A stretch of DNA of 64,000 nt from contig NZ_JACYFC010000004.1 in assembly GCF_014803385.1 (NCBI RefSeq), positions 1-64,000 of the forward strand, written 5' to 3'. Within the stretch, counting starts at the first letter, position 1. Every line of letters starts with the position of its first letter. Both the position numbers and the translations under genes were made by a program. This stretch comes from Marinomonas colpomeniae. Its GTDB lineage: Bacteria; Pseudomonadota; Gammaproteobacteria; Pseudomonadales; Marinomonadaceae. A model generated the notes under the pieces. That model saw only the letters and a list, made by a program, of their open reading frames with translations. It did no database searches and was not told the origin of the DNA. Below, one piece after another: positions 8,759-16,451 of the stretch.

Positions 8759-9117
8759 ATTTTTGTCAAATCTATGCTTTGTCGTGGTGCAAATTACCAA
8801 TTAAAGCATCTTGTTGAATCACTTATAGCGATTGTATTCTAGATTTACATATTTTTTATCGAATTGATTTTATTTGTAATCATATAGTTTACAAATGATT
8901 TTAATAATGGCTTTTTATTTATTATCTGCATTAAAAACTTTCGTTTCAAACCATACTTTTTTCGTCATATTATTTTAGAAATAATTAAAAAAATATTTTA
9001 TTTATTATAAATCAATATGTTATTTGTATTTTTTGCTTTGGCATGCTTTCTGCAAAGTTCAGTTAACTAGATCGATTCCTATCGATTTATTTTTACTCAA
9101 ATGTAAAGGGCATAAAT
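8759..9117 (+). other. A+T-rich regulatory region upstream of TRAP operon
   Basis: No ORF. Very A+T-rich between 8820 and 9030, a likely site for bending or activator binding, ending in the sigma-54-type promoter at 9039-9054. Confidence 0.5.
9039..9054 (+). promoter_or_regulatory. sigma-54 promoter of the TRAP operon
   Basis: TGGCATGCTTTCTGCA matches the -24/-12 consensus TGGCACG-N4-TTGCA with the invariant GG and GC exactly ten bases apart. Transcription would start near 9065, giving a leader of about 53 bases before the first TRAP gene. Sigma-54 control is established for several C4-dicarboxylate TRAP systems. Confidence 0.65.
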
Positions 9118-10209
9118 ATGACTAATAGTAGACGTCAATTTCTAGGTAATGCGCTTGCGGCTTCAGTAGCTGGTGCAGCTGTAGGTACACCTTCACTAGC
9201 GCAAGCTAAAGGTGATGAGCGCTTTAATGTCAGGATGACTAATGCTTATCCACCAGGCTCTCCTTTTTATGTACAAGGGCCGGGTAGTCCTATGGATTTC
9301 TGTGAAAAAGTTACCGCGATGTCGGATGGTCGCCTTAATATTAATCATTTTGCAGCTGGAGAGTTGATACCTGCTTTAGAAGGTTTTAATGCAGTATCAA
9401 GTGGCACGATTGAAATGAATGCGGCTAATGCTTATTTTTGGGCGGGTAAGATTCCAGCGGCTCAATTTTTTACAACTGTCCCCTTTGGTCTTAATACGCA
9501 GGGAATGAATGCTTGGCTATACCATGGTGGTGGTATGGAATTATGGCATGAGTTGTATGAGCCTCATGGATTAATCGCTTTTCCGATGGGCAATACCGGT
9601 GTGCAAATGACAGGTTGGTTTAGAAAGCCTGTTGAAACCGTTGCCGATCTAAAAGGGTTGAAAATGCGAATTCCTGGTTTAGCTGGGAAGGTTTACAGTG
9701 AATTAGGCGTAACCGTACGCTTGCTGCCAGGTGGAGAGATTTTTCCAGCGCTAGAAAGAGGCGTAATTGATGCGGCTGAGTTTGTTGGGCCATATCAAGA
9801 TCGCCGTCTTGGGCTTCATAAAGCCGCTAAATATTACTACACAACAGGTTGGCATGAGCCGACTAACGTGACGGAACTATTGATCAACAAAGACGTTTGG
9901 GATTCTTTTCCTAAAGACTTACAAATGATCGTCAAAATGGCTGCTCAAGCAAGCGTTACAGAAAGTTTGTCATGGTCTGAATCTGTGAACGCTGAAGCAC
10001 TGAAAGATTTAGTTGAAAATGAAGGTGTGATTGCTCAACCATTGCCACAAGAAATTGTCAGCAATTTAAAAGAAGCCACTTTTGATACATTATCAAGCAT
10101 GGCTGCTGCAGATCCTCAAACTAAGAAAGTATACGATTCTTTTATGAAATTCCGTGAGAAGCATTCATCTTGGGCTGCTCTTAGCGAGAAACCTTTCTTA
10201 AACCTCTAA
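9118..10209 (+). CDS. TRAP transporter periplasmic binding protein (DctP/TakP-like)
   Basis: A 363-residue receptor with a twin-arginine signal (SRRQFLGNALAAS, cleavage near SLAQA). The mature protein follows the TakP (2-oxo acid) type of DctP: AGELIPALEGFNAVSSGTIE, AWLYHGGGMELW, FPMGNTGVQMTGWFRKP, the conserved LKGLKMRIPGLAGKV segment with the Arg that holds a carboxylate, and ALERGVIDAAEFVGPY. Length is normal. The gene heads a three-gene operon. A 2-oxo acid or other monocarboxylate ligand is a family-based guess. GGGC lies before the ATG. Confidence 0.92.
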   Translation: MTNSRRQFLGNALAASVAGAAVGTPSLAQAKGDERFNVRMTNAYPPGSPFYVQGPGSPMDFCEKVTAMSDGRLNINHFAAGELIPALEGFNAVSSGTIEMNAANAYFWAGKIPAAQFFTTVPFGLNTQGMNAWLYHGGGMELWHELYEPHGLIAFPMGNTGVQMTGWFRKPVETVADLKGLKMRIPGLAGKVYSELGVTVRLLPGGEIFPALERGVIDAAEFVGPYQDRRLGLHKAAKYYYTTGWHEPTNVTELLINKDVWDSFPKDLQMIVKMAAQASVTESLSWSESVNAEALKDLVENEGVIAQPLPQEIVSNLKEATFDTLSSMAAADPQTKKVYDSFMKFREKHSSWAALSEKPFLNL

Positions 10210-10221
10210 CTGGTCGCTCTT

Positions 10222-10779
10222 ATGAATGCCCTTATTCAACTTATTGAACGGGTGGTTGAGTGGTTCGGAGGGCTAGCGCGTTTTTGCGTGCTAGCCCTAG
10301 TTTTGCTCGTCGCTACTAATGTTATTTTACGATATTTGTTTTCTATAGGGCCTGTTTCTTTGCAGGAACTTGAATGGCATTTAATTTCTCCTATTGCACT
10401 GATCGGCCTTTCATACTCTATGAAGCATCGTGCAGATGTACGTGTTGATATTTTTTACGATAAGTTTTCTTCTCGCAAGCAAGGCGTTGTTGATCTAATA
10501 ACCGCCATCGTTACCATCGCTATAGGCGTTTATATTTGCTGGTTGGGAATAAAATATGTTGGGCAATCTTATAATCTACAAGAAGGTTCACCTGATCCTG
10601 GTGGATTACCCATGCGTTATCTCCTTAAAGGGTTTATTCCCTTTGGTTTTGGCTTATTAGTGCTTCAAGGTGTTGCTGATATTATGAGATCGATTTTGAA
10701 AATTACTGAAGCAAAAGTTTCTGTGGAACTTGAGCCAAATGTCTCCGTAAAAGAAGTCGATAGAGGTAGTGCAGTATGA
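10222..10779 (+). CDS. TRAP transporter small permease (DctQ)
   Basis: A 185-residue membrane protein with four hydrophobic segments and the DctQ signature region around LQELEWHLISPIALIGLSYSMKHRADVRVDIFYDKFSS. It starts 12 bp after the binding-protein gene and overlaps the large permease gene by ATGA. The C-terminal tail after the last helix is polar. Partner of the large subunit in sodium-driven uptake. Confidence 0.92.
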   Translation: MNALIQLIERVVEWFGGLARFCVLALVLLVATNVILRYLFSIGPVSLQELEWHLISPIALIGLSYSMKHRADVRVDIFYDKFSSRKQGVVDLITAIVTIAIGVYICWLGIKYVGQSYNLQEGSPDPGGLPMRYLLKGFIPFGFGLLVLQGVADIMRSILKITEAKVSVELEPNVSVKEVDRGSAV

Positions 10780-12101
10780 CAGGCAACGAATGGATTATCT
10801 TAGGGATGATTGCTGGGTTTTTGTCGATGATGATCATAGGCATTCCAGTGGCAATATCATTAGCCGTGTCTGGCTTCGTCGCCGGTTACTTGGGTTTTGG
10901 CCCGTTACTGTTTAATTTGATGCCGGCACGTCTATATGGTGTGGTAACAAACTACACATTATTGGCGATTCCCTTATTTGTCTTTATGGGAGTCATGCTT
11001 GAAAAATCTCGGGTTGCTGAGGATATGCTTGAGACTATTGGCAAGGCCATGGGAGGCGTTAATGGCGGTATGGGTCTAGCCATTATCTTAGTAGGTGTTT
11101 TGATGGGTGCATCAACTGGCATTGTTGGCGCTACTGTCGTTACCGTTGGACTCTTAACATTGCCAGTCTTAATGAGACGTGGATATCACCCAAGTATTGC
11201 CTGTGGGACGATTTGCGCGTCAGGAACATTAGGACAAATTATTCCTCCGAGTTTAGTGCTCATTCTATTATCAGATATTGTTGGTGAATCGGTTGGTACC
11301 TTGTTTGCTGCCGCATTTATTCCAGGCTTGGTATTAGCGGTGATTTACATTCTGTATTTATTGATTTTAGGTTTAGTCAAACCAGATTGGGTGCCTGCTA
11401 TACCAAAGGAAGAGCGGGCATTAACAAGTAAATCACAGCTTTTCAAAGATTTATTACGAAATGTTTGTCCGCCGTTATTATTAGTTGTCGCTGTTCTAGG
11501 GTCTATTGTTGGGGGGGTCGCAGCACCAACAGAAGCCGCTTCAATGGGAGCATTAGGAGCGATTCTATTAGCTGCCTTTATGAAAAGGCTGAATAGAGTC
11601 ATGCTAAAAGAGGTGCTACACGGTACGTTAACCATATCGGCTATGGTGTTTTTTATCTTACTTTGTGCGCAGCCTTTCTCATTGGCTTTTAGAGGGCTGG
11701 GTGGTGAACAGGTCATTCACGGTTTCTTTGATATTCTGCCCGGTGGTGAGTTTGGTGCCATTATCTTTTTAATGGCGTTATTGTTTATTCTAGGTTTTTT
11801 TCTGGAATGGATTGAAATTTCCTATATTGCTTTACCCATGTTCTTACCTGTCTTTAGTAATTATGGAACGGATATGGTTTGGTTGGCTATTTTGGTTGCC
11901 ATGAATCTTCAAATGTCATTTTTGACACCACCGTTCGGTTGGGCTCTTTTCTTTTTGAAAGGAGTAGTGCCACCGGGAATATCAATTAAACATATCTATT
12001 TAGGGGCAATACCATTTGTTATATTGCAACTTTGCGCATTATTAGTTTTGTTTAATTTTCCAAGTCTTGCTACTTGGTTGCCTAAAGCTATTGGTTGGTA
12101 G
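10776..12101 (+). CDS. TRAP transporter large permease (DctM)
   Basis: A 441-residue, about 12-helix protein with typical DctM segments: GIPVAISLAVSGFVAGYLG at the start, GGVNGGMGLAIILVGVLMGASTGIVGATVVT, CASGTLGQIIPPSLVLILL, and the second repeat ending FLTPPFGWALFFLKGVVP. It forms the ion-coupled transport channel with DctQ. Start overlaps the dctQ stop by four bases. Confidence 0.93.
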   Translation: MTGNEWIILGMIAGFLSMMIIGIPVAISLAVSGFVAGYLGFGPLLFNLMPARLYGVVTNYTLLAIPLFVFMGVMLEKSRVAEDMLETIGKAMGGVNGGMGLAIILVGVLMGASTGIVGATVVTVGLLTLPVLMRRGYHPSIACGTICASGTLGQIIPPSLVLILLSDIVGESVGTLFAAAFIPGLVLAVIYILYLLILGLVKPDWVPAIPKEERALTSKSQLFKDLLRNVCPPLLLVVAVLGSIVGGVAAPTEAASMGALGAILLAAFMKRLNRVMLKEVLHGTLTISAMVFFILLCAQPFSLAFRGLGGEQVIHGFFDILPGGEFGAIIFLMALLFILGFFLEWIEISYIALPMFLPVFSNYGTDMVWLAILVAMNLQMSFLTPPFGWALFFLKGVVPPGISIKHIYLGAIPFVILQLCALLVLFNFPSLATWLPKAIGW

Positions 12102-12558
12102 TGCAATATGTGAACTAAGTCATAATGTTAGTTGTCTTGAGGAAAGGGATGTCAGCCAAAGCTATGTTAATGTAGAAATACCCTAATTTACTGCGAATCA
12201 AAGCAATAAATATGTCCAAAAATATACTTTGATTCAAAGTAATTAAAACCATGTATTTATGGGTGTTTTTGACTTTTGGTATGGGGTATTTTGAAATGCT
12301 TTGATTCGAAGGGTAGGTGTTTACTAAGACTTTGAATACATTATATAAAGTAGTTTATCGTCATGTAGGGGAATATTCATCATAACCTTGATATGGTAGG
12401 GGACTAAATGACGATAGAGTATCCCTTTATTTTTTGTCATCATGAATATATTGATAAACCCATTCATGACTGTGGAACATCACACTTTTTAAGTAACGAT
12501 TGTCAGTTTTTACTGTTTATGGGTGTCTAGTGAAGTCCATTTTAGTGATCTGATGTAT
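12102..12558. other. gene-free region with repeated CTTTGATTC motifs
   Basis: No ORF between the TRAP operon and the convergent GntR gene. It holds three copies of CTTTGATTC in either orientation (12195-12203, 12227-12239, 12299-12311), the second a perfect odd palindrome, and separated arms TATCGTCAT/ATGACGATA (12356-12364 and 12408-12416). No clear terminator with a T-run was found. Confidence 0.45.
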
Positions 12559-13242
12559 CTAGTTATTAGATTCAATCCCTGAAACCAGTTGCTCCACCTT
12601 GTTGTAACCTTGTTGCATGTGCTCGGTAACATGGTCGAGCATGGCCTCTAAACTATCACTTTTGGCAAGGTTGACGTATTTATCATGGGCACTGATAAGT
12701 GGTCCGGCTCGGTTGTGGGCTTGCTGGTGTAGGGTGAAGTAAAGGTGAAGTCGGCCTCTGAGTCTTTGCCACGAGTCTTGTAAAAGCGAGTGTCCACAAT
12801 GCTTATAAACAACATTATGCAATTCTAATTCTTCAAATATAGTCGCGCTTCGGTCGTTATCTTTCACTGCTTGAGTGAGTTTCTTTAGCTGTAAATCCAA
12901 CTCGTTAAAAAAAGCATCATCTCTCTTTCCCCATACCAGCTTAAACGCAAATTGTTCAAGTTCTGTCCTGAAAGAGTAGAGCTCTTGAATCGCCGTTACT
13001 GTGATATTCGCAACGTACGTTCCTGTGTAGGGAATGCTTTCAATTAGGCCTTGATCAACAAGTTGACTGATGGCTTCTCTTAGTGGGCCTCGGCTAACGC
13101 CTAATAATGATGATAATTGTGACTCAACAAGCTTGGTGCCTGGAGGTAGGTCACCACTAATGATGGCGTCTTTAAGTTGCTCGGCAACGTTGGCTCTTAG
13201 TGTGCGATTTTTATGTATAGGTTTTAAGTTTAATACCGACAT
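12559..13242 (-). CDS. GntR-family regulator (FCD/FadR subfamily)
   Basis: A 227-residue protein with an N-terminal winged helix (LRANVAEQLKDAIISGDLPPGTKLVESQLSSLLGVSRGPLREAISQLVDQGLI) and an all-helical FCD ligand domain from about residue 95. The FCD metal-site pattern is visible in part (ELHNVVYKHCGH, with later His residues SAHDKY and HVTEHM). Such proteins usually repress catabolic operons and respond to an organic acid. It diverges from the aminotransferase operon, with a 22-bp near-palindrome in between. Confidence 0.9.
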   Translation of the reverse strand: MSVLNLKPIHKNRTLRANVAEQLKDAIISGDLPPGTKLVESQLSSLLGVSRGPLREAISQLVDQGLIESIPYTGTYVANITVTAIQELYSFRTELEQFAFKLVWGKRDDAFFNELDLQLKKLTQAVKDNDRSATIFEELELHNVVYKHCGHSLLQDSWQRLRGRLHLYFTLHQQAHNRAGPLISAHDKYVNLAKSDSLEAMLDHVTEHMQQGYNKVEQLVSGIESNN

Positions 13243-13332
13243 AAATTCCTGATTTTAATAAATAAGTTAGAACAGTTATGAAAGACAAGAGTAGCAAATA
13301 TTATGAGATGAGAGAATACTTTATTGTATTTA

Positions 13333-13354
13333 GTATGGTTGTTAACAATCATAC
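13333..13354. promoter_or_regulatory. palindromic operator candidate for the GntR protein
   Basis: Arms GTATGGTTGTT and AACAATCATAC form a 22-bp palindrome broken by one pair. It lies between the divergent GntR and aminotransferase genes just before TTGACA (13357-13362), a position suited to repression. Confidence 0.5.
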
Positions 13355-13444
13355 AGTTGACAATTTGTTTTTATAAATTTACTCTGAATTCATCATATTG
13401 TTCTTGGAAAGAGCAAATTCACCCTTGGTTATTTGGAGTAAAGC

Positions 13445-14356
13445 ATGTCATCCCATTCATTTAGTGCCCACACGGCTGAAGAAGATAACCGTAACGAGTC
13501 GATTAAAATTTATGTTAATGGGGCGTTATTGCCTAAGAACGAAGCGATGGTTTCTGTTTATGACAGTGGCTTTATGCTTGGTGATGGTATTTGGGAAGGG
13601 CTGCGTATTTATAATGGCAAAATTGCTTTTTTAGACGACCATTTAGATCGACTTTATGCATCGGCAAAGGTATTAGATTTTGAGTTGGGTTTATCCCGTG
13701 AAGATATGGTTAAAGCGCTTTATGAGACATTAGAAGCGAATGCCATGACTCACGATGCGCATCTTCGATTAATGGTTACTCGAGGTAAAAAGAAGAAGCC
13801 TTTTCAAGATCCTCGTTTGAGTATTTATGGCGCAACGACTGTCATTATTGCAGAGCACAGTAAACCGAGTGAAAAAGTAAAAGAAGAAGGAATGAGTCTA
13901 TTTACCGTTCATGTCGTTCGAGGTCAGCCTAATAGCCAAGACCCTAAACTAAATTCACACAGTAAAATCAATTGCATCACTGCTTTAATTCAAGCGCAAA
14001 AAGCCGGTGCGGATGAAGCACTTATGCTTGATCCTCATGGTTTCGTTGCGACCTGTAATTCCACTAATTTCTTTATTGTACGCAAGGGCGAAGTTTGGAC
14101 TTCTACACCTAAATACTGCATGAACGGAATTACTCGTCAAAAAGTAATCGATGTCTGTAAAGCCGATGGCATTGTCGTTCACGAAACTGATTTTTCTCTT
14201 TTTGAAGTGTATGGCTCAGATGAAGCTTTTGTCACTGGTACATTCGCTGGGCAAACGCCTGTTAATAGTATTGATGGACGTATTGTTGGTGACGGTAAGC
14301 CTGGACCAATCTTTAAGCGTATCAGTGCTTTGTATAAAGCGTTAGCGGCGTCTTAA
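13445..14356 (+). CDS. class IV (fold IV) PLP-dependent aminotransferase
   Basis: A 303-residue enzyme of the branched-chain/D-amino-acid aminotransferase fold. Visible are YDSGFMLGDGIWEGLRIYNGKI (residues 39-60), the Arg-rich loop near 107-115, the PLP lysine Lys174 in LNSHSKINCITALIQAQ, and GADEALMLDPHGFV. The residue that normally contacts the pyridine nitrogen (Glu in V-x-E-G) is Thr203 in VATCNSTNFF, which is unusual. An N-terminal extension of about 18 residues precedes the core; a later start is possible. First gene of an operon with proC and TAXI-TRAP genes, so it probably acts on an imported amino compound rather than in biosynthesis. Substrate unknown. Confidence 0.85.
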   Translation: MSSHSFSAHTAEEDNRNESIKIYVNGALLPKNEAMVSVYDSGFMLGDGIWEGLRIYNGKIAFLDDHLDRLYASAKVLDFELGLSREDMVKALYETLEANAMTHDAHLRLMVTRGKKKKPFQDPRLSIYGATTVIIAEHSKPSEKVKEEGMSLFTVHVVRGQPNSQDPKLNSHSKINCITALIQAQKAGADEALMLDPHGFVATCNSTNFFIVRKGEVWTSTPKYCMNGITRQKVIDVCKADGIVVHETDFSLFEVYGSDEAFVTGTFAGQTPVNSIDGRIVGDGKPGPIFKRISALYKALAAS

Positions 14357-14415
14357 AAGGTCGAAAACCATTGCATGAATTAATGGGCATCAACTAGTTA
14401 ATAGAGATTCGTTTT

Positions 14416-15243
14416 ATGAAAGCATTCGAGATCAGCGCAGAAAGTAAAATTCTTGTGGTGGGTGGCGGAAGAATGGGAGCAGCAATCATTAATGGTTGGC
14501 TTACTAAGGGTATCGCAGCAGAGTCCATTTATTTGATTGATCAAAATCAGAGTGTATTGGATGGCTATCAGGCTCAGGGCGTCAATACATTTTCAAGCGT
14601 TGATCAGATATCGGTTAGCGAATCTTTTTCCGTTTTTCTTTTGGCACTTAAACCTCAAGTTATTCTGAAACGTGTTGGTGATTTTAATCGCTTAATTAAT
14701 AAAGATACTTGCTTAATTTCCGTTGCTGCGGGCGTCACTGTAAATACATTACGTTCGCTAATGACGAATGCGAAACACATCATTAGAGTAATGCCGAATA
14801 CACCAGCTATGGTAGGTAAAGGCGTTCTTGTTGGTTATGCGCAGGAGCAGGAATCTGCTTTTACTAATTTGGTTGAAGGACTATTCAATTCTTTGGGTAA
14901 ATTTTATTGGGTCACCAGTGAGGAGCATATGCACAGTGTGACGGCAATAAGTGGTAGCGGTCCTGCTTATGTATTTTATTTTGCTCAATGTTTTATTGAG
15001 TCTGCAAAGGCATTGGGTTTACCTGATGCTTTAGCTAAAGATTTGGCATTAGAAACGCTTATTGGATCTTCTGTATTAATTGATCAAAGTATCGATGATG
15101 TTATTAAGCTACGTGAAAATGTCACTAGCCCGAATGGCACAACGCAAGCGGGTTTAGAAGCTTTGATGGCAGATGATATTTTTATGGAACAACTTCTTGA
15201 TTGTTGTAAAGCAGCTAAGGAACGCAGTATTCAATTATCCTAA
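14416..15243 (+). CDS. proC: pyrroline-5-carboxylate reductase (ProC family)
   Basis: A 275-residue reductase. It shows the NAD(P)-binding start ILVVGGGRMGAAIINGWL, RVMPNTPAMVGKGV, and the C-terminal dimerisation/active-site signature AISGSGPAYVFYFAQCFIESAKALGL with LRENVTSPNGTTQAGLEAL. Housekeeping ProC makes proline from pyrroline-5-carboxylate. Here it lies 59 bp after an aminotransferase gene and before a transporter, so it may serve a catabolic route that yields a cyclic imine. The family call is firm; the physiological substrate is not. Confidence 0.88.
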   Translation: MKAFEISAESKILVVGGGRMGAAIINGWLTKGIAAESIYLIDQNQSVLDGYQAQGVNTFSSVDQISVSESFSVFLLALKPQVILKRVGDFNRLINKDTCLISVAAGVTVNTLRSLMTNAKHIIRVMPNTPAMVGKGVLVGYAQEQESAFTNLVEGLFNSLGKFYWVTSEEHMHSVTAISGSGPAYVFYFAQCFIESAKALGLPDALAKDLALETLIGSSVLIDQSIDDVIKLRENVTSPNGTTQAGLEALMADDIFMEQLLDCCKAAKERSIQLS

Positions 15244-15389
15244 GTTGAACGGAAAGTTCGATGAGTAATAGGGTGGTGGAATACTGTTCAGATTCGTTAT
15301 TGATGACGGATTAAAGTGTAGTAAGGCAATACAAATAGAACGTAAAAAAAATTAAAAAAATATCATAAAAGAAACGAGGAAATGAGCTA

Positions 15390-16370
15390 ATGAAAAATAT
15401 AAATTTCAAACAGGTAGCGGCAACAGCACTATTGTTTAGTGGTCTTGGTGCAACGCAAAGTTACGCAAGTGAGGTAGAACATTTTTCTATCGGTACGGCT
15501 GGGCAAACGGGTGTTTACTATGTTGTCGGTCAATCGATTTGTAAAATGGTAAACCGCGAAACAAAAGAGCATAACTTACGTTGTTCTGCTCCATCAACGG
15601 GTGGTTCTATTGCTAACCTTAACTCTATCCGATCTGGCGGTTTGAATTTTGGTACTGTTCAGTCTGATTGGCAGTTCCATGCACTTAATGGCACTTCAAA
15701 CTTCGAAGCAGCTGGCCCTTATAAAGAACTGAGATCTGTTTTTTCTTTGCATTCTGATATTTTTACCTTAGTGACACGTGCGGATGCGAACATCAAAACA
15801 TTTGATGATTTGAAAGGTAAGCGGGTAAACGTTGGTAATCCTGGTTCTGGTCAACGTGCCACTATGTTGACTCTAATGAAAGAGAAAGGCATGACATTGT
15901 CTGACTTTAAATTAGCAGGTGAACTTAAGTCTGCAGAGCAATCTCAAGCCTTGTGCGATAACAAAGTAGATGCGTTTGTCATGGTTGCGGGCCACCCAGT
16001 TGCGAATGTAAAAGAAGCAACGAGTACTTGTTCTACTCATATTATTGATGTGACTGGCCCTGCAGTTGATAAGCTAATTGCACAATACCCTTATTATAGT
16101 GAAGCAAAAATTCCTGGTGGCATGTATGAAGGCACACCTAACGATGTTACTACTTACGGTTTAAAAGCGACCCTAGTTGTTTCTACAGATACATCGGATA
16201 AAGTTGTTTACAACATGGTTAAAGCAGTATTCGAAAATTTTGAGCGATTCAAACGTTTACATCCTGCTTTTGCACAGTTGAACCCAGAAGAAATGATTAC
16301 AGCAGGCCTTTCTGCGCCATTGCATAACGGTGCAGTGACGTATTACAAGGAACGTGGTTGGATTAAATAA
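15390..16370 (+). CDS. TAXI-family TRAP periplasmic binding protein
   Basis: A 326-residue protein with a Sec signal (cleavage after SYAS). The mature part starts with SIGTAGQTGVYYVVGQSICKMVN, and contains STGGSIANLNSIRSGGLNFGTVQSDWQ and VNVGNPGSGQRATMLTLM, all typical of TAXI receptors, which work with fused 12+4-helix TRAP permeases. Known ligands of the family include glutamate and other carboxylates. A terminator hairpin follows, separating it from the permease gene. Confidence 0.92.
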   Translation: MKNINFKQVAATALLFSGLGATQSYASEVEHFSIGTAGQTGVYYVVGQSICKMVNRETKEHNLRCSAPSTGGSIANLNSIRSGGLNFGTVQSDWQFHALNGTSNFEAAGPYKELRSVFSLHSDIFTLVTRADANIKTFDDLKGKRVNVGNPGSGQRATMLTLMKEKGMTLSDFKLAGELKSAEQSQALCDNKVDAFVMVAGHPVANVKEATSTCSTHIIDVTGPAVDKLIAQYPYYSEAKIPGGMYEGTPNDVTTYGLKATLVVSTDTSDKVVYNMVKAVFENFERFKRLHPAFAQLNPEEMITAGLSAPLHNGAVTYYKERGWIK

Positions 16371-16397
16371 CTGAGTAAATTATTTAATTGGTTAGTA

Positions 16398-16426
16398 AGC
16401 CGAGCTCTTGTAGCTCGGCTTTTTTT
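16398..16426 (+). terminator. intra-operon terminator after TAXI receptor
   Basis: Perfect 9-bp stem AGCCGAGCT/AGCTCGGCT with loop CTTGT and seven T. Its position between receptor and permease genes suggests partial termination, giving more receptor than permease. Confidence 0.88.
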
Positions 16427-16451
16427 AAAAGCACTCTGCTAAGGCGTAAAT

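Noticed and set aside
13985-14345. Alternative-frame ORFs within the aminotransferase gene
   Set aside because: They are shadows of the aminotransferase frame, which carries all family motifs.
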